Assembly (NCBI GenBank): GCA_020883125.1
Contig: JAHREW010000014.1
Coordinates: 39,962-103,961, forward strand
From: Microcoleus sp. CAWBG506
GTDB taxonomy: Bacteria; Cyanobacteriota; Cyanobacteriia; Cyanobacteriales; Microcoleaceae
Length of the DNA stretch: 64,000 nucleotides
Direction: 5' to 3'
The notes beneath the pieces were generated by a model, which searched no databases, was not told where the DNA came from, and saw only the letters and a list, made by a program, of their open reading frames with translations. The position numbers were made by a program, and so were the translations under genes. Numbering within the stretch: position 1 is the stretch's first letter; every line of letters starts with the position of its first letter. Shown in pieces: positions 9,888-17,343 of the stretch.

Positions 9888-10207
9888 GAATAATAAAGAT
9901 GAATTCTCGGATTGAAAAGCGCCTTGACAGGCTTTCCCTCCTGGAGGTGCTCTTCCACAATCCGGGGCACATCGCTGACTTTAACTCGACAATACCAAAT
10001 TTCGTCTGGCGTTACTCGCACCGTCGGGCCGATGTTACACTGTCCCTGACAACCGCTAGCCTCAACTTTAACTCCTGAAACCGGATGGGCTTCAAAAGCA
10101 GCTAGCACGGAGGCTGAACCATTTCTCAGACAAGATTGATGCTGACAAACTAATACACAGCGCACTTCGGGTGGGGATTCTGGTTTTTTAGCGTCGGATT
10201 CTGGCAT
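9884..10207 (-). CDS. (2Fe-2S) ferredoxin domain protein, thioredoxin-like
   Basis: A 107-residue protein similar to the thioredoxin-fold [2Fe-2S] ferredoxins. Four candidate ligands appear as CQHQSC (with another Cys upstream in RCVLVC) and CQGQCNIGP, the usual spacing for this class, followed by VTPDEIWYCRV and a C-terminal HLQEGKPV that closely match the family. The ATG giving MPESDAKK is preferred to an upstream TTG at 10240. It overlaps dacB by four bases, so both may be on one transcript; a functional link between an electron carrier and a cell-wall hydrolase is not evident. The partner reductase is unknown. Confidence 0.85.
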   Translation of the reverse strand: MPESDAKKPESPPEVRCVLVCQHQSCLRNGSASVLAAFEAHPVSGVKVEASGCQGQCNIGPTVRVTPDEIWYCRVKVSDVPRIVEEHLQEGKPVKALFNPRIHLYYS

Positions 10208-10260
10208 TGATCGGAAGCGGTTTTTAATATATCTTAACAATTTTGAAAGCGATCGACCGA

Positions 10261-10288
10261 TTTTAGATTTTAGATTTTAGATTTTAGA
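10261..10288. repeat. heptamer repeat (TTTTAGA)4
   Basis: Four tandem copies of TTTTAGA in the spacer before the CBS gene. This is the short tandem repeat class also present at 38317 (opposite orientation). Confidence 0.9.
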
Positions 10289-10342
10289 TTGGAGATTGGA
10301 TATATGATCGATCGAGAGAAACAATTAAATTAAACGCCAATC

Positions 10343-10804
10343 ATGCCCAAAACAGTAGCCGATTTAATGACTCGCGAACCCCTGACAGCGCGAGCAGAAA
10401 TGTCCGTGAAGGAAGCGATTAAAATTTTAGCGGCTCGCCGGATTAGCGGCCTTCCGGTTGTAGATACCAATGATTTGTTGATCGGTGTCATATCCGAAAC
10501 CGACTTGATGTGGCAGGAAACAGGTGCAACTCCCCCCACTTACATCATGATACTCGACAGCGTGATTTACTTAGAAAATCCATCTCGTTACGAGCAAGAA
10601 CTCCACAAAGCTTTAGGACAAACAGTAGGAGAAGTTATGAGCCGACAACCCATTAGCATCACCCCAGAAAAATCAGTCCAAGAAGCAGCCAAACTTCTGC
10701 ACGAGCGCAAGATCCACCGATTACCGGTGATTGATGCGAATGGTAAAGTAATTGGTATCCTCACTAGGGGAGATATTGTCCGAGCAATGGTATCCGAGTT
10801 TTAA
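10343..10804 (+). CDS. tandem CBS-domain protein
   Basis: A 153-residue protein made almost wholly of two CBS domains. The first runs from VADLMTREPLTA to VIGVISETDLM (about residues 4-57). A 35-residue linker follows, then the second from VGEVMSRQPISIT to VIGILTRGDIVRAM (about residues 97-150). Paired CBS domains form a Bateman module that binds adenine nucleotides or related ligands and usually regulates a partner enzyme or channel; no effector domain is attached here. The ATG start follows an AT-rich leader with no strong ribosome-binding site. The partner is unknown. Confidence 0.9.
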   Translation: MPKTVADLMTREPLTARAEMSVKEAIKILAARRISGLPVVDTNDLLIGVISETDLMWQETGATPPTYIMILDSVIYLENPSRYEQELHKALGQTVGEVMSRQPISITPEKSVQEAAKLLHERKIHRLPVIDANGKVIGILTRGDIVRAMVSEF

Positions 10805-10909
10805 GTAGCTCCCATATTAACACGAATTGACCAGAAAATCAGCCCCTCTCATCTTGAATCTGTGAACTTTTGGCAATTACCAATTACCAATTAGCAAATT
10901 TAAAAACCC

Positions 10910-11563
10910 ATGAGCCTTAACCCTGAATCTGTCGAACAATTGCTGAATTCCGAGGATTTTGGCGATCGCCTCCGTGCTGTCAATCAACTGCGTCAACTAG
11001 AACCAGCCATCGCCTATAAACTGATTCAAACTGCGATCGGCGACAAAAACGTCCGCGTTCGTTACGCCGCCGTCAGCCAAATGTCAACCCTCGGTACAGA
11101 GAATCTCTCCAACGCCCTAGAGGTACTGCTTCACAGCTTGAACAACGACCCCGAACCCGATGTCCAAGCCGCCGCAGCCGATGCTTTAGGTGCTTTGAAA
11201 TTAACCGATGCTCTAGCAGATTTACAGCAAGTTTACGACAAGACATCCGAGTGGCTAGTTCAACTCAGCATCGTCGCAGCCTTGGGAGAAATGGGAGATC
11301 CCAAAGCATTTCCCATGTTAGAAAATGCCTTAGCTTCCGATAATGAATTGATCCAAACCATTGCGATCAGTGCATTAGGAGAATTGAGAGATCCGCGAGC
11401 CATTCCCCTACTCCTCCCCTACGCTACCAACGCAGATTGGCAAATCCGTTACCGAGTCGCCCAAGCTCTCAGACGACTAGGCGGTGCAGAAGCAGAAGCA
11501 GCTCTAGAAATTCTCACCAAAGATGAAGTTGAGCAAGTTGCATTGGAAGCAAAAGGAGCCTAG
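10910..11563 (+). CDS. HEAT-repeat protein
   Basis: A 217-residue soluble protein built from about six short HEAT (EZ/PBS-lyase-like) repeats. Clear repeat units include NVRVRYAAVSQMSTLG, EPDVQAAAADALGALK, LVQLSIVAALGEMGD, LIQTIAISALGELRD and DWQIRYRVAQALRRLGG. Related cyanobacterial proteins include phycobilin lyase subunits (CpcE type) and NblB, but those are identified by more than repeat content and no phycobilisome gene lies nearby. The role is therefore probably a protein-binding scaffold. It starts 105 bp after the CBS gene on the same strand, across a spacer carrying CAATTACC repeats. Confidence 0.85.
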   Translation: MSLNPESVEQLLNSEDFGDRLRAVNQLRQLEPAIAYKLIQTAIGDKNVRVRYAAVSQMSTLGTENLSNALEVLLHSLNNDPEPDVQAAAADALGALKLTDALADLQQVYDKTSEWLVQLSIVAALGEMGDPKAFPMLENALASDNELIQTIAISALGELRDPRAIPLLLPYATNADWQIRYRVAQALRRLGGAEAEAALEILTKDEVEQVALEAKGA

Positions 11564-11576
11564 GAAAAGTTTAGAT

Positions 11577-11619
11577 TTTAGATTTGAGATTCATTGATAA
11601 TTTTAATCTCAAATCTAAA
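11577..11619. terminator. 15-bp hairpin after the HEAT gene
   Basis: Perfect inverted repeat TTTAGATTTGAGATT / AATCTCAAATCTAAA with a 13-base loop, 13 bp past the stop codon. It could end transcription but has no T-run after the stem; it is built from the same ATCTAAA heptamer material found elsewhere. Confidence 0.45.
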
Positions 11620-11849
11620 TGGGAATTGGCAGCATAATTATTCATCTCTCTATTCTCTTTCTCTGTGTGCTCTGTGTCCTCTGCGGTTAAATCATTCCCA
11701 GATGAATTTAAAATGATAAATTCGGTTTTTAAAGCTAAAATCCAAAAATGACAATCGATTGAAATTAAAATTGTGCGGGAAGATATACGGAAAACAAGTA
11801 CAGCAGTTGTAGATCCGAAGTAAGCCAATCAAAATTTTTATCACTCACC
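11620..11849. other. spacer with CACAGAG repeat
   Basis: Contains a segment reading as TCTCTGTGTGCTCTGTGTCCTCTGCGGTTAA in two parts (about 11658-11690), a repeat also present in reverse orientation near 24072 after tamB. No gene is supported here. Confidence 0.5.
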
Positions 11850-13160
11850 ATGTTTGAACAAATCAATAATTCCGCCACTCAACCTTTAGACATCTTAAAC
11901 GAAGGGGGTTTGGCCCCTGAACGTTTTGCCAGTGCAACCAATCAATCTTTTGTTGATAAAGTTCTAGAACTTACCAACATAGAACGAACTAAATTTGGTT
12001 TGTCACCCCTGACTTTCAATGCTCAGTTGCTGAATGCGGCGGCAAATCACACCGAAAACATGGCCCTGCAAGACTTCTTTTCTCATACCGGAAAAGATGG
12101 TTCTTCCATCAGCAGTCGGATTACTGCAACGGGCTATAAATTCTCAGCGGCGGCGGAAAACATTGCTGCGGGTTCTTCTACACCCGAACAAGTTGTAACT
12201 TCCTGGATGAACAGTGCTGGCCACCGTGCTAATATTCTCGATCCTAAGCTCAAAGAAATTGGCATTGGTTACTATTTTTTAGCCAATGATACTGGTACTG
12301 AAAATTGGAATCACTATTGGACTCAAGTGTTTGCTACTTCTCTTGACGGTACTACTACACCCATATCTACTCCCACTCCTACTCCCACTCCCACTCCTAC
12401 TCCCACTCCTACTCCCACTCCTACCCCAAATTTATCTGCATCTATCACCACACCGATCGCCAATGCTACAGGCGATGGCAGCCCCACGACAGCCCCCAAA
12501 AATACAGTCAGCGGTGGCAATTATTTCTTATCTGACAGTGCGGATGCTCAGTTACCTACAAGTCCTGGGGGATTGCCAATTTTTGCCCTTTCTGGGAAAG
12601 ACAATCTCACCGGAGGAGAAGGTGCAGATACTATTAATGGAATGCAAGGTGCGGATACTATTAACGGTGGTGGGGGTAATGACAGTTTATCCGGTGGCAA
12701 AGAATCCGATCTAATTGATGGGGGTGTTGGTAATGATTTTATCAGCGGTAACAATGATAACGATCGCCTGATTGGAGGAGACGGTAACGACACTCTTCGT
12801 GGTGGCAAAGAAGATGATATCTTGATTGGCGGTAATGGCGATGATTTGTTAGGGGGCGATCGCGGTCAAGATATTCTGACTGGCGGTACTGGCAATGATA
12901 CCTTTATTCTAGCCGGTGGTTTGTCTGCGGTCACTACTTTAGCAAATGCAGATGTAATCGTCGATTTTGTGGCTGGGGATAAAATTGGTTTGACTGACGG
13001 TATTGTGTTTACCAACTTGACTTTTGAAGCTGTGAATTTGCAGTTGGATGGAAGTCCAAGCGTTGCTTCTACGGCGATTAAATCTGGTAGCAATTATTTG
13101 GGAATTGTGCAAGGTGTAAACCAAAGTCAACTTACGGCGATCGTTTTTGTGAACGGGTAG
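11850..13160 (+). CDS. CAP-domain protein with RTX calcium-binding repeats
   Basis: A 436-residue modular protein, probably exported. Residues about 35-170 form a CAP/SCP (PR-1-like) domain: NIERTKFGLSPLTFN, NHTENMALQDFFSHTG, and AENIAAGSSTPEQVVTSW followed by HRANILD. A (Thr-Pro)n linker follows at about residues 173-192. Residues about 250-350 hold RTX nonapeptides of the GGxGxDxL type (for example GGGGNDSLSGG, GGDGNDTLRGG, GGNGDDLLGGD), which bind calcium. The C-terminal VIVDFVAGDKIGLTDG segment is typical of cyanobacterial RTX proteins. There is no N-terminal signal peptide, which fits type I secretion through a C-terminal signal. No secretion genes lie nearby. CAP domains may bind sterols or glycans or act as peptidases; the role here is unknown. 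Confidence 0.88.
   Translation: MFEQINNSATQPLDILNEGGLAPERFASATNQSFVDKVLELTNIERTKFGLSPLTFNAQLLNAAANHTENMALQDFFSHTGKDGSSISSRITATGYKFSAAAENIAAGSSTPEQVVTSWMNSAGHRANILDPKLKEIGIGYYFLANDTGTENWNHYWTQVFATSLDGTTTPISTPTPTPTPTPTPTPTPTPTPNLSASITTPIANATGDGSPTTAPKNTVSGGNYFLSDSADAQLPTSPGGLPIFALSGKDNLTGGEGADTINGMQGADTINGGGGNDSLSGGKESDLIDGGVGNDFISGNNDNDRLIGGDGNDTLRGGKEDDILIGGNGDDLLGGDRGQDILTGGTGNDTFILAGGLSAVTTLANADVIVDFVAGDKIGLTDGIVFTNLTFEAVNLQLDGSPSVASTAIKSGSNYLGIVQGVNQSQLTAIVFVNG
12361..12425 (+). repeat. CCCACTCCTACT microsatellite coding a Thr-Pro linker
   Basis: Hexamer and dodecamer repeats of CCTACT/CCCACT inside the CAP/RTX gene, translating to alternating Thr-Pro. Such a tract can expand or contract in whole codon pairs without breaking the frame. 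Confidence 0.9.
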
Positions 13161-13188
13161 CATAAAATTTGATTTATGCAGCTTTTAA

Positions 13189-13245
13189 GGTGCGTCAGTT
13201 GGTAAAGATGGGATGGGTAGCCCAGATTGTCCAAGCTGACGCACC
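13189..13245. repeat. palindromic spacer repeat
   Basis: Arms GGTGCGTCAG and CTGACGCACC about 37 bp apart, between the CAP/RTX gene and the P-loop gene. Similar GTGCGTCGC pieces occur around 33198-33280. Confidence 0.7.
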
Positions 13246-13265
13246 CTAATACTTCGGAGGTTTTT

Positions 13266-13781
13266 ATGCAAAAAGTAGCCGTGTTTGGCAATACTGGAGG
13301 CGGTAAATCAACTCTCAGCAAGAGATTATCAGAAATCACTGGTTTGCCACTTTACATTTTGGATAAGATTCAATATCAATCGGGCGGCGCTGAAGTTCCC
13401 TATGAAGAATTTAAGCGCAATCACGATCGCATTTTGGCAACGGACCGATGGATTATTGAGGGGTTTGGTTCTATGGAAACCCTCTGGCCACGACTCAATG
13501 AGGCCGATAGTCTAGTTTTTGTCGATCTACCGCTATACGTGCATTTCTGGTGGGTGACTAAACTAATGATCTCAGGTAGCTTTAAACCGCCAGAAGGCTG
13601 GCCGGAAAAAAGTCCGATTTTGAAAAGTTCCCTTAATAGTTACCGCGTTCTTTGGTTGTGTTACAAGTATTTGACTCCCAAATATCGCGAATATGTCGAT
13701 CGCGCTCAAAGTACCAAAAGCGTTTATCACCTCAGATCCACTGAAGAGATTTCACAATTTTTGGAAGGGGATAGGGGATAG
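13266..13781 (+). CDS. P-loop nucleotide kinase-like protein (FlaR/topology-modulation type)
   Basis: A 171-residue P-loop protein. The Walker A box FGNTGGGKSTLS begins at residue 6. The protein then shows YILDKIQYQSGG, DRWIIEGFGSMETLWPRL (adenylate-kinase-like switch region) and DSLVFVDLPLYVHFWWVTK (Walker B-like strand). Size and order match the small proteins annotated as adenylate kinase-like or topology modulation protein. The ATG is chosen over an upstream TTG-type start because CGGAGG lies six bases before it. Substrate is unknown. The last codons run into GGGCATC repeats, so the C-terminus may differ from relatives. Confidence 0.75.
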   Translation: MQKVAVFGNTGGGKSTLSKRLSEITGLPLYILDKIQYQSGGAEVPYEEFKRNHDRILATDRWIIEGFGSMETLWPRLNEADSLVFVDLPLYVHFWWVTKLMISGSFKPPEGWPEKSPILKSSLNSYRVLWLCYKYLTPKYREYVDRAQSTKSVYHLRSTEEISQFLEGDRG

Positions 13782-13841
13782 GGCATCGGGCATGGGGCAT
13801 CGGGCATGGGGCATCGGGGATAGGGCATCGGGCATCGGGTA
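13767..13841. repeat. GGGCATC/GGGGATA heptamer repeats
   Basis: About ten imperfect GGGCATC, GGGGCAT and GGGATAG units in tandem. They begin inside the last codons of the P-loop gene. Confidence 0.9.
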
Positions 13842-14037
13842 TTGGAAGTCGAAAATTAGGAATGAAAATTTAATAACTTCACTATCTACTCAATTGTCGG
13901 AACAGCACGGTAATTCCATTTTGGCAAATATTCATCAAAAATAATTTTCATTGTCTCCTTTGACCATAAAGATGAAATGTTAAGTACATTGATATTCACT
14001 CATTTGTTTATTATACCTTGCTTGTGTTATTAAATTT

Positions 14038-15534
14038 TCATTCCTTATTCAGTGGAATGTCGATCACAAACTCTGCACCTTTTCCAGGAGCAGAAAAACA
14101 CTGCAAATTGCCATTGTGTTGCTCAGTCATAATCTGATAACTAATTGATAGCCCTAATCCAGTACCTTTACCTTCTTGTTTGGTGGTGAAGAAAGGAGAA
14201 AACAATTTTTGTCGAACCTCTTCTTTCATTCCCACACCATTATCGACGATCCGAACCCTTACTTGGTTGGAGTTTAGGCTGGTACAAATAGTAATTGTGT
14301 TCGGATTTATTTCTAATTGGGCATAGGATTTACCTTGATTAGATTCTTCCAAGGCATCGATCGCATTTGCCAGCAGATTCATAAATACTTGATTGATTTG
14401 TCCCACATAACATTCTACCAAAGGCAATTCCCCATATTCCTTCACAACTTTGATGGCTGGACGCCTAGGGTTTGCTTTGAGGCGATGGGAAAGAATAATC
14501 AACGTTGTGTCTATCCCTTCATGTATATCTATGTTGCCCTTTCCTTTATTCTCAATCCGTGAATAATTACGCAGGGAATTCATAATATCAGAAATGCGAT
14601 CGATACCCAGTTTCATAGACTTAATCATATTCGGCGTATCTTCGAGCAAAAATTCTAGATCTATTTGTTCACTATGACTGAAAACTTCTGTATTAGGCTG
14701 GGGAAGATATTGCTGATAAAGAGATAGATGTTTGACTATTTCTGTGAAATTTTGATTGATATGAAATAGGTTTCCAGAAATGAAGCTGATGGGATTATTC
14801 ACTTCATGGGCGATACCTGCAACCAGTTGTCCCAGTTGGGATATTTTTTCAGTGTGTACCAGTTGCTGTTGAGTAGATTGAAGTTTTTGTACAAGTTCAT
14901 TTAACTGCTGAGATTTTTCTTTTTCAAGGCTGTAAAGTCTAATATTTTCAACATATAGCTGTTGAATTCTTTCGGTTTTTCGCATTCGTTCTATTTCCAT
15001 CGATGCTCTCGCTGCGAATATCTTGAGGATGTCTTCATAGAGTTCTGGATCGAGCATCGGTTGATTGTCGAGGAGACAAATAGTGCCTATATATTTACCT
15101 GTTGAATCTTGCAATGCAACTCCCAGATAACTTTCAGCATTCAGTTCTACTAAATTTGGATCGTCTGGGAATACGCTTTGTAACTCACAAGGGCAGTGAT
15201 ATATAGTTGTTTCGGAGGAAGAATTTATGAAAATGCCACAGGGCGCTGGTTTAGGGTCAAAAGTTATATTTTGTTGCAACTGATTCTTCGTCCAAATCGC
15301 GAGGGTGTGGAGTTGCTCGCCGATCAATTCTGAGATGAAAACATGAGGAATATTCAGTGTGAGAGCTAAGTCAGTTGCTAAAGATAGAAAAAAATCTTCT
15401 CCTGTGAGAGTAGCCATATTCAGCGCTAAACGCTTTAAGGCGGTGGCGATAAATTCTGTTCTCTGGATATCTCTTGGTAAACTGACCAAGGATATTGGCT
15501 CTGAACCGTCAATATTTTGGGGAACGTTCATCAT
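14038..15534 (-). CDS. GAF-domain sensor histidine kinase
   Basis: A 498-residue cytosolic kinase. An N-terminal GAF domain (about residues 30-180, with YLGVALQDSTGKYIGTICLLDNQP) precedes a coiled coil (about 195-235). The phospho-acceptor box is GIAHEVNNPISFI (His near residue 242). The ATPase part carries the N-box NLLANAIDALEES, the G1 box VDNGVGM and the G2 box GKGTGLGLSISYQIM. There is no transmembrane segment and no receiver domain, and no response regulator gene is adjacent, so this is an orphan kinase. The GAF ligand (bilin, cyclic nucleotide or other) cannot be read; no obvious chromophore Cys signature was recognised. Confidence 0.9.
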   Translation of the reverse strand: MMNVPQNIDGSEPISLVSLPRDIQRTEFIATALKRLALNMATLTGEDFFLSLATDLALTLNIPHVFISELIGEQLHTLAIWTKNQLQQNITFDPKPAPCGIFINSSSETTIYHCPCELQSVFPDDPNLVELNAESYLGVALQDSTGKYIGTICLLDNQPMLDPELYEDILKIFAARASMEIERMRKTERIQQLYVENIRLYSLEKEKSQQLNELVQKLQSTQQQLVHTEKISQLGQLVAGIAHEVNNPISFISGNLFHINQNFTEIVKHLSLYQQYLPQPNTEVFSHSEQIDLEFLLEDTPNMIKSMKLGIDRISDIMNSLRNYSRIENKGKGNIDIHEGIDTTLIILSHRLKANPRRPAIKVVKEYGELPLVECYVGQINQVFMNLLANAIDALEESNQGKSYAQLEINPNTITICTSLNSNQVRVRIVDNGVGMKEEVRQKLFSPFFTTKQEGKGTGLGLSISYQIMTEQHNGNLQCFSAPGKGAEFVIDIPLNKE

Positions 15535-15643
15535 CTGTGATCTGTTGAAAAAATTGGACTCAGACCTATTCTAAATCAAGGAGCTAATTCAGAGCGGTAT
15601 GAGGATTATGTCCTTGATTTTATTGGTGTTTGGTGCAACTTGA

Positions 15644-16561
15644 TTACTTGGGAACGATTGATGCCACAGCCGATCGCAAATTCCCTTGAAATTCACCCAA
15701 AATGCGATCGCACTCCTCCTTCTCCAAACCAGTCCAGTGCATCATCAAAGCCAACTTCACAGACTTACCACTTTTGTCGAGCAAAAAACTGGCTTCATCC
15801 CGCTTTAAATCAGTCAAATCTTGTAGCATCCGCACAGCCCGATCGCGTAACTTCTGATTAGTTACGGCCACATCAACCATCCGATTGCCATAAACCTTAC
15901 CCAGATTCACCATTACCCCAGTTGAAATAATATTCAAAGCCATTTTTGTCACCGTACCCGCTTTTAAGCGCGTCGAACCAGCCACGACTTCCGGGCCAAC
16001 CAACAAGCGAATATTCACATCAGCCTCAAAACTCACTTGTTCCAGAGGTACACAGGCTATAAAAATAGTCTTTGCTCCCCGCTGGCGGGCCGCCTGCAAA
16101 GCACCAGCCACAAAGGGCGTAGTCCCCCCAGCAGTAATCCCGATCGCGACATCTAGATTGGTAATCTGACGGTGGGCGATCGCATCTGCCCCATCCTGAG
16201 CCCGATCCTCCAAATCCTCCGAACTCCGCACCAGAGCCCCGGCACCCCCAGCAAGAATCCCCTGTACCAGCTCTGGTGGCGTGCAGAAGGTGGGTGGACA
16301 CTCGGCCGCGTCCAGTACCCCCAAACGCCCAGAAGTACCCGCACCGACGTAAAACAAGCGGCCTCCTTGGCGCAGAGACTCAGTAGCGATGTCAATCGTT
16401 TGGGCTAAATGCTCGCGGGATTGGGCGATCGCCTTTAAGGTTTGAGCGTCTTCCCGGTTGAACAAGTCCACCAATTCGATCGAACTTAGCTGATCTAAAT
16501 TCTCACTGTGGGCATTCACCTGTTCCGTCAGCAGATGCCCCCGTTCTTCCAAATTCTTCAT
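15644..16561 (-). CDS. murQ: N-acetylmuramic acid 6-phosphate etherase
   Basis: Cleaves the lactyl ether of MurNAc-6-phosphate to give GlcNAc-6-phosphate and D-lactate during cell-wall recycling. The 305-residue protein is a SIS-fold enzyme of normal length. It carries YVGAGTSGRLGVLDAAECPPTF (residues about 71-92), the EDLEDRAQDGADAI catalytic-loop region, AGGTTPFVAGAL, and a late VDVAVTNQKLRDRAVRML segment. The start ATG matches the family N-terminus (EERGHLLTEQVN). The DUF3110 gene lies 19 bp upstream on the same strand, so co-transcription is plausible. Confidence 0.95.
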   Translation of the reverse strand: MKNLEERGHLLTEQVNAHSENLDQLSSIELVDLFNREDAQTLKAIAQSREHLAQTIDIATESLRQGGRLFYVGAGTSGRLGVLDAAECPPTFCTPPELVQGILAGGAGALVRSSEDLEDRAQDGADAIAHRQITNLDVAIGITAGGTTPFVAGALQAARQRGAKTIFIACVPLEQVSFEADVNIRLLVGPEVVAGSTRLKAGTVTKMALNIISTGVMVNLGKVYGNRMVDVAVTNQKLRDRAVRMLQDLTDLKRDEASFLLDKSGKSVKLALMMHWTGLEKEECDRILGEFQGNLRSAVASIVPK

Positions 16562-16580
16562 TTTGTGTCAAGTGTGAATA

Positions 16581-16949
16581 TTATAAAAGTCCTTCGAGTC
16601 GGCGGCGAATAGAGTCTAGTTCGCTTTGGGAGACATCAGTATCAGGCTTGGGTTGGGGCTGAGAGCTCCACTCTGTCTGTGCTACATTGTTTTCGGGCGG
16701 AATTTCCAGCGCCCCTGCAGGCACCAGTTCCCAGTCATAATCGACACTATCGCAGAAATCCTTAATTTCTTCCTCGTCGATGGCCTCGACAGTAGGTTCA
16801 GGAAAATCCTGAGCTTCCAACATCACGCCAAAGCGGATGGCGTCGTCTTCTGACTCAAACATGAGAACCTTATTGCGATCGCCCAGTTGAATGGTATGAA
16901 TTCCTTCATTCTCCGTGCGGGCATTGAAGAGTAAGACGAACACTCGCAT
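16581..16949 (-). CDS. DUF3110 protein
   Basis: A 122-residue protein of the DUF3110 family, found in cyanobacteria and plastid-bearing organisms. It begins MRVFVLLFNARTENEGIHT and continues with a VLMFESEDDAIRFGVMLEAQDF segment, a compact alpha/beta module. The C-terminal third is acidic and low in complexity. The molecular function is not known. It precedes murQ by 19 bp and probably shares its transcript. Confidence 0.88.
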   Translation of the reverse strand: MRVFVLLFNARTENEGIHTIQLGDRNKVLMFESEDDAIRFGVMLEAQDFPEPTVEAIDEEEIKDFCDSVDYDWELVPAGALEIPPENNVAQTEWSSQPQPKPDTDVSQSELDSIRRRLEGLL

Positions 16950-17343
16950 AAGTTTACAAACTTTCCTAACCAGCGTTTTTTTATCTTAAGATCGATCGGT
17001 CGATTTTTGATTTTTGATTTTTGACCTGAGACTTACTCCCGCGAGAAAGTAGCACTCTAGAATGTTGAATATGGCCCAGCATGGGGCAGTGCTGTCACCA
17101 TCCCTGTGGTTGGCGACTTACTTGCTGATGAGAGGGATATCTTTTAGGCTGCTGAAAGCCAGCGCTGTATGGGATAGCATTAGCATCGGGGAGTGTCATA
17201 TAAAATTCTCTCTTCATCGTCCTGTATTAAACTCTCTCTTCTCTTGCTTCGCGTACTTCGCGCCTTCGCGGTTAAATCACCTGACGATACAACCGGAATT
17301 GATATCAATTCCTGAATTCTCCGAATCTCTCTCAGAGACAACC
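16950..17343. repeat. repeat-bearing spacer before tamB
   Basis: No gene is supported. Features seen are a TTTTTGA heptamer run (about 17004-17022), CTTCGCGTACTTCGCGCCTTCGCGG (in pieces about 17248-17273; same family as 36525, 45391 and 62930) and AACCGGAATTGATATCAATTCC palindromic material (about 17290-17311; also at 41648 and 62898). The tamB frame is open through this stretch, but the residues look repeat-derived. Confidence 0.65.

Noticed and set aside
17062-17343. 94-codon N-terminal extension of TamB
   Set aside because: The residues derive from repeat-family DNA and precede a normal TamB N-terminus with charged leader and membrane helix.
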